A stretch of 55,481 bases of DNA from Bradyrhizobium sp. S69 (GTDB lineage: Bacteria > Pseudomonadota > Alphaproteobacteria > Rhizobiales > Xanthobacteraceae): NCBI RefSeq assembly GCF_009766005.1, contig NZ_LMUK01000043.1, forward strand, positions 108,994 to 164,474, given 5' to 3'. Position numbers and translations under genes: made by a program. Below the pieces are notes generated by a model that made no database searches, was not told where the DNA came from, and saw only the letters and a list, made by a program, of their open reading frames with translations. Positions 25,237-34,628 of this stretch are shown piece after piece (position 1 is the stretch's first letter; each line of letters starts with the position of its first letter).

Positions 25237-26943
25237 TTAGGCGGCGCGCACCGTGGTGAGGAACTCGCCGACCTCGAGCTTGAGACGGTTGCTGTCGCGG
25301 GACAGCGACTGTGCCGCGGAGAGAACCTGCGAGGATGCCGAACCGGTCTCGCCGGCGCCGCGCTGCACGTCGGTGATGTTGGACGAGACCTGCTGGGTGC
25401 CTTGGGCTGCCTGCTGCACGTTGCGGGAAATTTCCTGGGTTGCCGCACCCTGCTGTTCCACGGCGGCTGCGATGGTCGAGGAAATCTCGGACAGTTTTTC
25501 GATGGTGCCGCTGATTTCCCTGATCGCATTCACCGAATCCTGCGTCGCGGACTGAATACCCGCGATCTGCTGGCCGATCTCACCGGTCGCCTTCGCGGTC
25601 TGCTCGGCCAGCGCCTTCACTTCGGAAGCGACCACGGCGAAGCCGCGGCCGGCCTCGCCGGCGCGCGCCGCCTCGATGGTGGCGTTCAGCGCCAGCAGAT
25701 TGGTCTGCCCGGCAATGGTGTTGATGAGTTCGACCACATCACCGATGCGGGCCGCCGCCTTCGACAATTCGCCGACGCGATCGTTGGTCTTGCGTGCCTG
25801 GTCCACGGCCTCACTGGCCATCCGTGCCGATTCCTGCACCTGCCGGCTGATCTCGTTGACCGACGACGCCATTTCCTCGGTCGCCGACGCGACTGCCTGC
25901 ACGTTGGTCGAAGCCTCTTCCGAGGCCGCGGCAACCGCGGTGGTGACTTCGGTGGCGTGCACGGCGGTCGCGGTCAATGCGGTCGCGGAAGCCTCGAGTT
26001 CGGTCGAGGCCTGGGACACGGTCTCGATGATTTCGCCGACCGCGCCCTCAAAATCATTGGCGAGCTTGTTCATATCTGCCTTGCGCTGTTCGGCGAGCCG
26101 CTTCTCGGAAGCCTCCTGCTCGGTGCGCAGCCGCGCCACTTCGAGCCCGTTCTTCTTGAAGACCTCCACGGTGCGCGCCATGTCGCCGAGTTCGTCACGG
26201 CGTTCGAGGCCTGGAACATCAGCCTTCAGATCGTTGCGGGCAAACGCCTCCATCACCGCCTTGAGCAGGTTGATCGGCCTGACGATGCCAAACTGGCCGA
26301 TCAGGTAGCCGGCCAGTATCCCGAACAAAATGCCGATGGTCGCGACGATCGTCAGCTGGCGTGACGTCGCCCGGTATTCCTCCGAGGCGTGCCTGGCAAA
26401 CGCATCGACGCGATCGTCGAGCGATTCAACGACCGTCCTCATATGCGCGCGGAGCTCATTCGCCGATATCTGACTGTTGACGGCCGAAGCGCGCAGGCGC
26501 TCGACATGCTCGGCCAACTCGACGCCGCTGGCTTCATCGGCCAGACGCAGCGTGTTTTGCAGGCTCTTCTCGTAGGCGGCCATCGTGTCCCCGATGGCAG
26601 GCAACATCGCGCGCGTTTTCTCGTCGCGGGTTTTTCCGAAATCCTCAAATCGCTCCTTGAACAATTTCATCTGCTCGTCGACGATCTTGCGCACGGTCGC
26701 ACGGTTTTCCGGTCGTGGATCGAGCGCCACCTGGAATTCCGCGCTGCTCAGCGACATGACGCTGGTGCTGGCACGCGCGGCTTCGAGCGCCCGCTTCGCC
26801 GAGGAAGTCATGGTTTCCGCATCGTCGTTCATCGAGCTCATGGCACGGATGCCGAGCCAACTGGTGCCGACCGCGACCGCTCCAAGCAGCAGGATAACCG
26901 CCAGAATTTTGGTGATAATCTTGACGCGCGCCAGCAATGACAT
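25237..26943 (-). CDS. Methyl-accepting chemotaxis protein
   Basis: A 568-aa chemoreceptor beginning MSLLARVKIITKILAVILLL behind GAGGGGC. Residues 8-32 are TM1; a helical-bundle (4HB/HBM-type) periplasmic domain of about 155 aa follows; TM2 is QLTIVATIGILFGILAGYLI; then HAMP (RPINLLKAVMEAFARNDLKA). The signalling hairpin has LALNATIEAARAGEAGRGFA and VVASEVKALAEQTAKATGEI, the nearly invariant CheA/CheW contact. There is no C-terminal pentapeptide for CheR docking. It is convergent with the first Bug gene (18 bp apart) and points away from the second. A role in sensing carboxylates via Bug proteins is conceivable but not shown. Confidence 0.93.
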   Translation of the reverse strand: MSLLARVKIITKILAVILLLGAVAVGTSWLGIRAMSSMNDDAETMTSSAKRALEAARASTSVMSLSSAEFQVALDPRPENRATVRKIVDEQMKLFKERFEDFGKTRDEKTRAMLPAIGDTMAAYEKSLQNTLRLADEASGVELAEHVERLRASAVNSQISANELRAHMRTVVESLDDRVDAFARHASEEYRATSRQLTIVATIGILFGILAGYLIGQFGIVRPINLLKAVMEAFARNDLKADVPGLERRDELGDMARTVEVFKKNGLEVARLRTEQEASEKRLAEQRKADMNKLANDFEGAVGEIIETVSQASTELEASATALTATAVHATEVTTAVAAASEEASTNVQAVASATEEMASSVNEISRQVQESARMASEAVDQARKTNDRVGELSKAAARIGDVVELINTIAGQTNLLALNATIEAARAGEAGRGFAVVASEVKALAEQTAKATGEIGQQIAGIQSATQDSVNAIREISGTIEKLSEISSTIAAAVEQQGAATQEISRNVQQAAQGTQQVSSNITDVQRGAGETGSASSQVLSAAQSLSRDSNRLKLEVGEFLTTVRAA

Positions 26944-27507
26944 CACAAGCCCCTCAATTTTGCCCAAGCGGTCAGCCGACGTCGTCGACCGCGAAACAGC
27001 AGTTCGCCGCAGGCGATCTGGTTCGGGCGTCCGACAGGTCACATTCCAGGCTTACAAGCAATAAATACCCCATGAGGTCATTAGCCCCCGTTAACTTACG
27101 GTTCCGTAAAATTACGGCTCATGCGCGGCATTTTAGCGCGCCACACGGCGTTGAACGCGCGGCCACGGCTCCGGCGAATGACGACCTCGAAAAGTGTCCA
27201 ATTGCTTTTGCGTCATCGACCTGCTTACGCGGGGACCCACCGGAACCGTCATCCTGAGGAGCGGCCACTTGGCCGCGTCTCGAAGGATGGCTGCACGCAC
27301 TGCGCGGAACAACATCCTTCGAGGCTCGCAAGGGCTCGCACCTCAGGATGACGTCCGAGTTAGCTTCACAAGCTTTTGCGCTGGCGGGAATATCGGCAGG
27401 CAAGCGGCAATCTTTGCGCAACCAACGTTTACCAATGACGGCTAGAACATCCTACGGCGCGGTCGGATTTCTGCAATAGTTGCCCGATCTGCCGGTGCGA
27501 GGCGGCG
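26944..27507. other. Intergenic region with divergent promoters and a palindromic repeat
   Basis: About 560 bp between the divergent chemoreceptor and second Bug genes. Apart from the repeat at 27248-27353 no gene-like frame is seen. Homopolymer and AT-richer sequence around 27058-27120 (TAAATACCCCATGAGG, TTAACTTACGGTTCCG) is the probable promoter zone of the chemoreceptor. Confidence 0.45.
27248..27353. repeat. Palindromic intergenic repeat (GTCATCCTGAGG type)
   Basis: GTCATCCTGAGGAGC at the left pairs with CACCTCAGGATGAC at the right, with nested arms CTCGAAGGATG / CATCCTTCGAG. The element belongs to the same dispersed class as those at 13614 and 38143 but differs in sequence. Confidence 0.75.
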
Positions 27508-28494
27508 ATGATCAGTAGAAGAACCTTATTCCGTTCGACAGCGGGCGCCGGATTGGCGCTGTTCGGGCCGCAACGGACGACCTCCGCCAACGCCGCGGCA
27601 TCCTATCCCAGCCAGTCGGTGCGATGGATCGTGCCTTACAGCGCCGGCGGCGCGACCGACGTGTTGTCGCGTTTGATCTGCCAGTATCTGCAGGACCGGC
27701 TGGGCCAGCCCTTCATTGTCGAGAACAAGCCCGGGGCCGGCAGCAACATCGGCACCCAGGACGTGATCAATGCGCCGGCCGACGGCTATACGCTGCTCCT
27801 CACCAGCACGGCCAACGCCATCAATGCATCGTTCGATCCGACGCTGCCTTACGATTTCGCCAAGGGAATCGTGCCGGTCGCAGGCCTCGCGCGAATTCCC
27901 CTGGTGCTGGTGATCAACAACGAGCTGCCGATCCACAGCATCGCGGAATTCATCGCCTACGCCAAGGCCAATCCGGGCCGGATGAGCATCGCCTCATCCG
28001 GGATCGGCACCTCGCTGCATCTTTCCGGTGAGCTGTTCAAGGCCATGGCGGGAATCCAGTTCACCCACATTCCCTATCGCGGTTCGGCACCGGGCCTTGC
28101 CGACGTGATGTCGGGTCACATCCAGGGCATGTTCGACAACGTGACCTCGTCGTTCGAATTCGTGAAGAGCGGTAGGCTGCGCGCGCTCGGCGTCACCACC
28201 ACGGAACGATCGGAGACCATGCCCGAGGTGCCACCGATCAGCGATACGTTGCCGGGATTTGAAACCAGTTCGTTCTACGGCGTCGGCGCGCCCCACGACA
28301 CGCCACAGCCGATCGTCGATCTCCTCAACAAGGAAATCAACGCAGCCATCGCCGATCCCGTGATCAAGAGCCGGCTCAGCGAACTCGGCGCCATCGCCAT
28401 CACCGGCGATGCCAGGCAATTCGCGGCCATGCTCCAGCTCGAAACCGAACGCTGGCGCAAGGTCGTGGAACTATCGGGTCAAAAGAAAGAATAG
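27508..28494 (+). CDS. Bug/TctC family periplasmic substrate receptor (second copy)
   Basis: A 328-aa exported receptor (MISRRTLFRSTAGAGLALFG, cleavage likely after SANAA). Family motifs are YPSQSVRWIVPYSAGGATDV, LGQPFIVENKPGAGSNIGTQ and IASSGIGTSLHLSGELFKAM. The start follows GAGGCGGCG. It matches the receptor at 24241-25218 along its whole length, including EFIAYAKANPG, but keeps the more common GGATDV ligand loop where the first copy has GSSPDI, so ligands may differ. No tctAB genes adjoin. Confidence 0.92.
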   Translation: MISRRTLFRSTAGAGLALFGPQRTTSANAAASYPSQSVRWIVPYSAGGATDVLSRLICQYLQDRLGQPFIVENKPGAGSNIGTQDVINAPADGYTLLLTSTANAINASFDPTLPYDFAKGIVPVAGLARIPLVLVINNELPIHSIAEFIAYAKANPGRMSIASSGIGTSLHLSGELFKAMAGIQFTHIPYRGSAPGLADVMSGHIQGMFDNVTSSFEFVKSGRLRALGVTTTERSETMPEVPPISDTLPGFETSSFYGVGAPHDTPQPIVDLLNKEINAAIADPVIKSRLSELGAIAITGDARQFAAMLQLETERWRKVVELSGQKKE

Positions 28495-28901
28495 CGCGCC
28501 TTTCGATTCCATCTGAACGGGAAAAGGCTCTGGCCGGCTGGGCGCTGTCATTGCAGCCGTGTCGTCACAATTTTGTTATCGCAGCTTTGTCGTCACTTGG
28601 CGGGCCACCGGCCGTTTTGTCAGGTGCGTGACACTTTTATGTCTGCATGTTCACGTCATGAGCCATGCGATTCATGAACCAGATGATTCATGAGCCAAGT
28701 TATTCATGCAAATCCCTGCCGGTTGGAGCCGACAGGGATCAGCAGGAAAGATGACGAACGGCGAGTGGCATCACCCGGTGGCCCATCAAGGACCTGCACA
28801 ACGATTAAAGTCCGCCACAGAAAGCCAGGCAAGACTATTTTGTGAGCAAGGGCCCGTTCAAGCGACTATTCAAGCAACTCCAGGGAACTTTGATGGAATT
28901 T
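28495..28901. other. Intergenic stretch with short tandem repeats
   Basis: About 400 bp. It contains the 16-bp tandem repeats at 28657-28704 and a near-duplicate GTCGTCAC (28560, 28589). The frame that opens at 28706 directly after the repeats shows no protein character and is not called. Confidence 0.45.
28657..28704. repeat. Three tandem 16-bp repeats
   Basis: Units CATGAGCCATGCGATT, CATGAACCAGATGATT and CATGAGCCAAGTTATT start at 28657, 28673 and 28689; a fourth begins CATGC at 28705. Exact 16-bp spacing with variable third quarter looks more like iterated protein-binding sites than slippage. Confidence 0.8.
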
Positions 28902-29111
28902 TCATCCCCTGGTATCGAGGGACACTCCGAGTTGATGCGCCTTGACCGCGGTTGCACCAACGGTTCGCTTCAACGCCTTGGAAATTTTGGCAACACCGGC
29001 TTTCTTTTTCGCCAGCGTTTTCAATTCACGCACATCGGAAGGGGTCCACGCGCGCCGAACGGACTTTTTCTTCACGGACTCTTTCTTCACGGACTTTTTC
29101 TTCTTGGCCAT
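28902..29111 (-). CDS. Small Lys-tailed protein with a SANT/Myb-like helix-turn-helix
   Basis: A 69-aa protein starting MAKKKKSVKKESVKKKSVRR after a strong GAGGAGC site. A 20-residue lysine tail precedes RAWTPSDVRELKTLAKKKAG and VAKISKALKRTVGATAVKAH, the layout of a small trihelical (GcrA/SANT-like) DNA-binding unit: W-P-D---L--L----G---I---L-RT--A---KA--LG. The lysine tail resembles those of histone H1-like and nucleoid proteins. Binding to DNA is inferred. Similar small proteins are common in Bradyrhizobium. Transcribed on its own. Confidence 0.72.
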   Translation of the reverse strand: MAKKKKSVKKESVKKKSVRRAWTPSDVRELKTLAKKKAGVAKISKALKRTVGATAVKAHQLGVSLDTRG

Positions 29112-29216
29112 AACGGCTCCTCTTTTTACGAAGCGAGCTTTTATCACACCAAAAAGAATTAGCAACGCGACGAAGCGCGCCGCGAGCTAAATTAAAAGTA
29201 ATTCATCTGCCAAAAA

Positions 29217-29570
29217 TCATGATTGACGTTTTGTCGCATCCTTGGCTGCCGACATCACCCCTCCTGCGATCTGTCGCATGTGATCGCCCGCGGTCGTAAA
29301 TTGGCTCCTTAGAAATTCCGATTGAATTTGCATGGCTTGCTGGAGGTCGGTGGCGTGAACCAGCTTTCGCGCGTGTTCGAATGCCGCCTTCATGTTCTGT
29401 TCGGTGAAGGTAAGCGCTTGCCGGGACATGTCCGTTCCCGGACCGGGAATCGATGCGGCCGATTTATTCGCAGCATCGAAAAACATCCCGAACGCCTTTT
29501 CCGTCTGATCGATGGTTTTCTCGACCAGATCGCGCAGTTCCGCCGGCACCTCGATTTTCGGTTCAATCAT
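29217..29570 (-). CDS. Phasin family protein
   Basis: A 117-aa protein, MIEPKIEVPAELRDLVEKTI, with GGGAGGA before the start. The body is amphipathic helix without membrane segments (QTEKAFGMFFDAANKSAASI; LTFTEQNMKAAFEHARKLVH ATDLQQAMQIQSEFLRSQ), which is the phasin_2 pattern (F.-A..L..A.d..E...lQ.ef...Q). Phasins coat polyhydroxybutyrate granules and affect their number and size. No PHB biosynthesis gene is next to it. Confidence 0.88.
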   Translation of the reverse strand: MIEPKIEVPAELRDLVEKTIDQTEKAFGMFFDAANKSAASIPGPGTDMSRQALTFTEQNMKAAFEHARKLVHATDLQQAMQIQSEFLRSQFTTAGDHMRQIAGGVMSAAKDATKRQS

Positions 29571-29765
29571 GTCGTGATCCTCCCTGATCTAAGTTGAGGG
29601 TTAGCACATTTCCGGAAACGCCTGCTTAGGTATTTAGCGTCCCTGATATCAATTTTAAGACGCCGGGCGAACCGCATACCAGTGTTTCTTTCGCCGGCGG
29701 CTTTGGCCACGGCCAGGTGCGATGATAGGTTGGCCCGGCGAGCGCGCATGCTGGGAGCCGGCCCG

Positions 29766-30581
29766 ATGACCAAACCCGAACCCGTTGCCATCGACATGGG
29801 AACGCGGCTGACCGCCCACGCGCTGCATGTCGGCGACCGCATCAATACCATGGGCTTCGAAGGCGAGGCTCTTTCGGCGGTCCCGCTCGCGATCCGGGTC
29901 GGCAAGACCGGCATTGCCGTGCTTTTTCGCTATGGCGTCGCGGTGCTGATCGGCCTTTCAGCCGAGGATGAGCGGGCTTTTCTGGAGAAGTTGACGCCCA
30001 GGATCGGCGGTCAGTTCGCGCGTTTTGAAGAAGAAACAGCGATCGTGACGCTATCCGATGAAAAAGAGGATCAGGTTCAGGCGGGAGGCCCGGTGCAGTT
30101 GCGGGACATGTCGCCGGGACGGCTTCTCGTCATCGCCGACGTGCTGGCCAAGAGCGTGGTGCTGGCCCGCGACGAACGCGACGTGGCGAAAGTGTTCGAG
30201 ATCATCGAGCCGTTTGCAAAGGAACTGGCGGATCACGGCTACACAAAGCGGGATCGCAAAGGGGTTTTGCAATTGATCGGAAATGCCCTGCTGGTCCAGC
30301 ACAGGGTATCAGGTCGCGTTGCGATCGGTGAAAAGCCGGATGCGCTGTGGGACCGCCCCGACCTGGAACGGCTCTACGCCCGGCTCGAAGACGAATATGA
30401 ACTGAAGGAACGCGTCGATACGCTGAACCGGAAACTTGCCGTAGTGGCGGAAACCGCCAACACGCTTGCCGACATCATCGATACGCGTCGGTCGCTTCGG
30501 CTCGAACTTATTGTCGTGGTGCTGATCGCGCTCGAGATCGTCGCGACCTTCTACCAGATTGTCGCCGCCAAAGGCCACTGA
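29766..30581 (+). CDS. RMD1/YagE family (DUF155) protein
   Basis: A 271-aa protein with start MTKPEPVAIDMGTRLTAHAL (GGGAG upstream; the frame stays open back to 29682). DUF155 features are seen: GIAVLFRYGVAVLIGLSAED, LLVIADVLAKSVVLARDERD and, near the end, DRPDLERLYARLEDEYELKE RVDTLNRKL followed by a C-terminal membrane helix (LELIVVVLIALEIVATFYQI). Eukaryotic relatives (RMD1, RMD8, RMND1) are mitochondrial membrane proteins that support translation; the bacterial role is unknown. The C-terminal hydrophobic anchor and preceding coiled coil are as in the family. Confidence 0.85.
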   Translation: MTKPEPVAIDMGTRLTAHALHVGDRINTMGFEGEALSAVPLAIRVGKTGIAVLFRYGVAVLIGLSAEDERAFLEKLTPRIGGQFARFEEETAIVTLSDEKEDQVQAGGPVQLRDMSPGRLLVIADVLAKSVVLARDERDVAKVFEIIEPFAKELADHGYTKRDRKGVLQLIGNALLVQHRVSGRVAIGEKPDALWDRPDLERLYARLEDEYELKERVDTLNRKLAVVAETANTLADIIDTRRSLRLELIVVVLIALEIVATFYQIVAAKGH

Positions 30582-30741
30582 CCGAGCCGGAAGGCCTTTA
30601 GTTACGCTAATATCACCTATCGCGTATTTACCTTGATCAAATCCGTCCCCGGGCCTAGATGCAGGGTGCCATACGGCAACAGGCCGTAACCACCGACATG
30701 ACCACCTATACGACATAAAGCCGTGATAGCCGGAACAACCG

Positions 30742-32157
30742 ATGGATTCACGCCTGACCCAGGACTTGAACGGAGCCTTGAACGCAGCGCCGCTGCTGCG
30801 CCAGAAGCGACAGCGGTCTGCGTTTCTGATCCTGCTTATCGGAATTTTTGTGTTCGCGGCCGCGGCGGGCGCGCTTTATTATGCGTTGCGGCCGGAGACC
30901 TTGCGGATCGCGGTTGGCCCATCGGACAGCGACGATCAGAAGCTCATTCAGGCACTGGCGCAAAGCTTCGCCCGACAACGCAGCGCGGTCAGGCTCGCTC
31001 CGATCCCGACCAATGGACCGACCGAGAGCCTGGCGCTGCTGGGCGCGGGTAAAGCCGACCTCGCCGTGGCGCGTGGCGATCTCGATATGCCGGCCGACGC
31101 CCAATCGGTGGCGATCCTGCGCAAGAATGTCGTCGTGCTGTGGTCGCCGTCGGGGCTGCCGGCCAAGGGATCGAAAAAGACGCCGATACCCAAGATCAAG
31201 AGCCTCGACGACCTGCCGGGACATCGCATCGGCGTGATCGGAACGACGCAAGTCAATGTGACGCTGCTGCGTGTCATCCTGAGCGAGTCCGGCATCGATG
31301 CCAGCAAGGTCACCATAGTTCAGTTCGCGACCCATAAGATCAGCGATATGGCGCACGACGCCAGTATCGATGCCTACATGTCGGTCGGACCGCTGGCCAG
31401 CAAGATCACCTCCGAGGCGATCGCCGCGACCGCCCGCGAGCGCGGTGAACCGAAATTCCTGCCGATCGATGTTTCCGAGGCGATTGCGGAGAAGCATCCG
31501 CTGTATGAATCCGAGGAGATTCCCGGAAGCATCTTTAGTTCGTCACCGGCGAGGCCCGACGACAAGATCGAAACCGTCGGCGTCAACCATCTCATCGTCG
31601 CGCGACGGGAGGTATCCGAGACAGCGGTGGGCGGGTTCACGCGGCAGCTATTCAGCGTTCGGCAGGCCTTGGCGCGAGAGTTGCCGGGCGCAGCCAACAT
31701 TGCACCGCCCGATACCGACAAGGACGCCGCCCTGACCGCGCATCGCGGCGCCGCGGCCTATATCGACGGCACCGAGCGGACGTTCCTGGAGAAATACAGC
31801 GACTATCTCTGGGGCACGATCCTGCTGCTGTCGGGCCTCGGCTCCGCTGGCGCCTGGTTCCGCAGCTACCTGAAGCGGGATGAAAAAGTTCAGAGCGTCG
31901 CACTGCGCGACCGGGTGCTGGCGCTCGCCGCGCTGGCGCGGGACGGCAAATCCATCGAAGAGCTGCGCGCCATGCAGGGTGAGGTCGATAACATCATCCG
32001 CGAGACCCTGAATAGCTACGATGACGGCGCGATCGAAGAAGGCGACCTGTCGGCCTTCAATCTGGCGCTCGAACAATTCCACCGCTCGGTCGCCGACCGC
32101 GGCGCGGTGCTGGAGGATGTCAGCGCCGACCCTCCGCGCCTGCGCAGCCGGCAATAG
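30742..32157 (+). CDS. TAXI-type solute-binding protein anchored at both ends (first copy)
   Basis: A 471-aa protein. An N-terminal membrane helix (SAFLILLIGIFVFAAAAGAL, about 27-46) is not followed by a signal-peptidase site, so it should stay as an anchor. Residues 50-345 are a TAXI (TRAP-associated extracytoplasmic immunogenic) receptor: LRIAVGPSDSDDQKLIQALA, LLGAGKADLAVARGDLDMPA, GHRIGVIGTTQVNVTLLRVI, PGAANIAPPDTDKDAALTAH. A second membrane helix (LWGTILLLSGLGSAGAWF, about 353-370) leads into a roughly 95-aa cytoplasmic helical tail (ALARDGKSIEELRAMQGEVD). No TRAP permease gene is nearby. A paralogue with the same layout is at 47328-48671. Start ATG 30742. Confidence 0.85.
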   Translation: MDSRLTQDLNGALNAAPLLRQKRQRSAFLILLIGIFVFAAAAGALYYALRPETLRIAVGPSDSDDQKLIQALAQSFARQRSAVRLAPIPTNGPTESLALLGAGKADLAVARGDLDMPADAQSVAILRKNVVVLWSPSGLPAKGSKKTPIPKIKSLDDLPGHRIGVIGTTQVNVTLLRVILSESGIDASKVTIVQFATHKISDMAHDASIDAYMSVGPLASKITSEAIAATARERGEPKFLPIDVSEAIAEKHPLYESEEIPGSIFSSSPARPDDKIETVGVNHLIVARREVSETAVGGFTRQLFSVRQALARELPGAANIAPPDTDKDAALTAHRGAAAYIDGTERTFLEKYSDYLWGTILLLSGLGSAGAWFRSYLKRDEKVQSVALRDRVLALAALARDGKSIEELRAMQGEVDNIIRETLNSYDDGAIEEGDLSAFNLALEQFHRSVADRGAVLEDVSADPPRLRSRQ

Positions 32158-32273
32158 AGAGGCCGTGCCTCAGCCTACCCGCATCCCCGCTTCAGGCTTG
32201 CGTTTGCCCGACGACTTCCGGCAAAGTTCCCGGTAAAGTCGCTGGCTTTTCAAGGCTTGCCGAGGGGGCGCAC

Positions 32274-34025
32274 ATGATCGATCCATCCCATTCTCCGGCA
32301 ACCGGTCCTGACCCTGTCGCCGAGAGATCCGTCGCGAAGACTCATCGCTGGCCGGTACTGGCTTCGCTGCGAGGCTATCAGCCGGCGTATATTTCGCACG
32401 ATCTCGTCGCCGGACTGACCCTTGTCGCCATCGCCATCCCGGAGCAACTGGCGACGGCGCGGCTTGGCGGGTTTTCACCGCAGATCGGTTTCTTTGCATT
32501 TTTGGCGGGCTCGCTGGCTTTCGCGTTGTTCGGCAGCAACCGCTTCCTTTCCAGCGGCGCCGACTCGACCATCACGCCGATTTTCGCCGGCAGCCTCGCT
32601 TTGCTGGCCGCATCAGGTTCGCCGGATTATATGGCGCTCGCCGGCGTGCTGGCGCTGATGGTTGGCGTCGTGCTGGTGGTCGGCGGTATCTTTCGGCTGG
32701 GCTGGATCGCCGACCTGCTCTCAATACCCGTGACCGTGGGCTTTCTGGCCGGCATCTCGATCCACATCCTGATCTCGCAACTGCCCGCCATCCTCGGACT
32801 GCCGACGCCATCGGGCCCGATGCTGCAGCGGTTGGCGACCTTGGCCGGACAATTGCCGCATGCCAATCTGTTTACGCTCGGCATCGGCGTCGCCGTGCTG
32901 GCGGTGGTTACGGTTTCCGAACGGATCGACGTGCGTATTCCCGGCGCGCTGATCGGACTGATCGCTGCCGCCACAGCCGTCATATTCCTGAACCTTGAGG
33001 GCCGCGGCGTCGCCGTGCTCGGCGATATCCCGGGCACGCTGCCGAAACTCGTGGTCCCCGACATCCCGATCGGCCGATGGCTGCAACTGGTGCCGCTGGC
33101 GCTGATCATCGCCATCATCGTGATGGTGCAGACCGCGGCGACGACACGCTCGTTCCTGTCGGACAAGAACCAGCCGCCGGATGTGAACCGGGATTTCGTC
33201 GGCGTCGGCGTCGGCAGCATCTTCTCGGGCCTGATCGGCGGCTTTCCGGTCAATGCCAGCCCGCCGCGCACCGCGATCGTGGCGGAGACCGGCGGCAAAT
33301 CGCAGCTCGCCGTTCTGGTCGCAGCCGCCATCATCCTCGGATTGCTCGCCTTCGGCGGCTCGCTGCTGCATCACGTGCCGCAGGCAGCGCTCGGCGGCGT
33401 CCTGCTGTTCGTTGCGATGCGCATCATCCGGGTCGGCCAGATCATGGCGATTTCCCGGCAATCGCTTGGCGAATTACTGCTGGTGGCAGCGACCGCCGCC
33501 GCCATTATCGTGCTGCCGATCGAACAGGGGGTGGCAATCGGAATCACGCTGTCGCTGCTGCACGGCATCTGGAGCACGACCCGCGCCCGCGTCACGGTTT
33601 ACGAGCGCGTACCGGGCACCTCGATCTGGTGGCCATCCAACGCACACATTCCCGGTGAGACCGAACCCAATGTCGTGGTCGCGGGCTTCCAGGCGCCGTT
33701 GTCGTTTCTCAACGCCTATCATTTCCGGCGCGACGTGACGGCGCTGCTGCATTCATCCGCGCAGCCGCTACGCCTGATCGTGCTCGAAGCGACCGGTATC
33801 GTCGAGATCGACTTCACTGCCGCGCAGATCCTGAGCGACACCATCAACGCCTGCCGCGCGCAAGGCGTCAGCTTTGCGATTGCGCGGCTGGAATCGGACC
33901 GGGCGCAACAAGCGATCGCAAAATTCGGCATCGATGAGCTGCTCGAAACCAAGCGCCAGTTCCACAGCGTCGAAGAAGCTATTCGGACCTGCTGCGGCGA
34001 GACCAAAACGGGCGCGAAAGCGTAA
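32274..34025 (+). CDS. SulP family anion transporter with STAS domain
   Basis: A 583-aa inner-membrane transporter preceded by GAGGGGGC. The SulP core begins LRGYQPAYISHDLVAGLTLV AIAIPEQLATARLGG, where PEQ-A-ARL-G is the family signature; SSGADSTITPIFAGSLA and NASPPRTAIVAETGGKSQL are the substrate-site helices. Residues about 460-575 form a STAS domain (PLSFLNAYHFRRDVTALLHS, VLEATGIVEIDFTAAQILSD). Sulfate is the default guess, but bicarbonate, molybdate or C4-dicarboxylates are known substrates of the family. It starts 116 bp after the TAXI gene, possibly in one transcript. Confidence 0.9.
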   Translation: MIDPSHSPATGPDPVAERSVAKTHRWPVLASLRGYQPAYISHDLVAGLTLVAIAIPEQLATARLGGFSPQIGFFAFLAGSLAFALFGSNRFLSSGADSTITPIFAGSLALLAASGSPDYMALAGVLALMVGVVLVVGGIFRLGWIADLLSIPVTVGFLAGISIHILISQLPAILGLPTPSGPMLQRLATLAGQLPHANLFTLGIGVAVLAVVTVSERIDVRIPGALIGLIAAATAVIFLNLEGRGVAVLGDIPGTLPKLVVPDIPIGRWLQLVPLALIIAIIVMVQTAATTRSFLSDKNQPPDVNRDFVGVGVGSIFSGLIGGFPVNASPPRTAIVAETGGKSQLAVLVAAAIILGLLAFGGSLLHHVPQAALGGVLLFVAMRIIRVGQIMAISRQSLGELLLVAATAAAIIVLPIEQGVAIGITLSLLHGIWSTTRARVTVYERVPGTSIWWPSNAHIPGETEPNVVVAGFQAPLSFLNAYHFRRDVTALLHSSAQPLRLIVLEATGIVEIDFTAAQILSDTINACRAQGVSFAIARLESDRAQQAIAKFGIDELLETKRQFHSVEEAIRTCCGETKTGAKA

Positions 34026-34300
34026 CGCCTGCTCCAACCGGATACGTTCGGTTTCCTCCTACTTGCGTTTGCGCGACAAGCTTGTCTCCCGATCGCGGCT
34101 GAATTTCGACGACGATGTGTTTGTACGAATTCCCTGCGCCACTATCACCGCCTTGCAAAAAACACGTGAACGAGCGCACGCGTGGCGTGCCCGCAACACG
34201 ATTACCGATATTTAAGAAAATTCCGCGCGCAGCTGCGGGAACGCAATGAGATGTTGCGGGTTCTTCGTCGCGCAAACACTCAGTCAAGGAGAACTTCCTG

Positions 34301-34567
34301 ATGCGATCTAAACTTGCACTCGCTGCCCTCGTCGCAGCCTCATTTGTCGGCGTCACCACCATGGCATCGGCGCAAACGCAGCCGGCAGCGGGCGCTTCGA
34401 GCGATGGCAGTGCCGGAGCGGGCGCCACCGACACCACCAAGATGACGAAATCCAAGAAGGTATCGTCCAAGAAATCGAGCAGCACGACCGGCATGAGCAA
34501 GAGCAAGTCGACCGGCCAGGGCGGTGCGGATTCCGGCGCCGACACTGGCGGCGGCATGAGCAAGTAA
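34301..34567 (+). CDS. Small exported Ser/Lys/Gly-rich protein
   Basis: An 88-aa protein with AAGGAGA before the start and a signal peptide (MRSKLALAALVAASFVGVTT, cleavage after ASA). The mature part is low-complexity: PAAGASSDGSAGAGATDTTK then MTKSKKVSSKKSSSTTGMSK, without Cys or domain. Similar small Lys/Ser-rich periplasmic proteins are frequent in Bradyrhizobium. Function unknown. A strong terminator follows. Confidence 0.7.
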   Translation: MRSKLALAALVAASFVGVTTMASAQTQPAAGASSDGSAGAGATDTTKMTKSKKVSSKKSSSTTGMSKSKSTGQGGADSGADTGGGMSK

Positions 34568-34628
34568 TCCGGGCAATCTATACGTAGGCCGTCGGCTGCG
34601 AACCAACAGTCAGAAGCTTAAAAAGAAA

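Noticed and set aside
25219..26364. A 381-aa plus-strand frame opposite the chemoreceptor
   Set aside because: Mirror of the chemoreceptor signalling domain; Gly/Leu/Arg-rich without any motif.
28706..28945. A 79-aa plus-strand frame after the 16-bp repeats
   Set aside because: Starts within a repeat unit, no ribosome-binding site, and overlaps the 3' end of the Lys-tailed protein gene.
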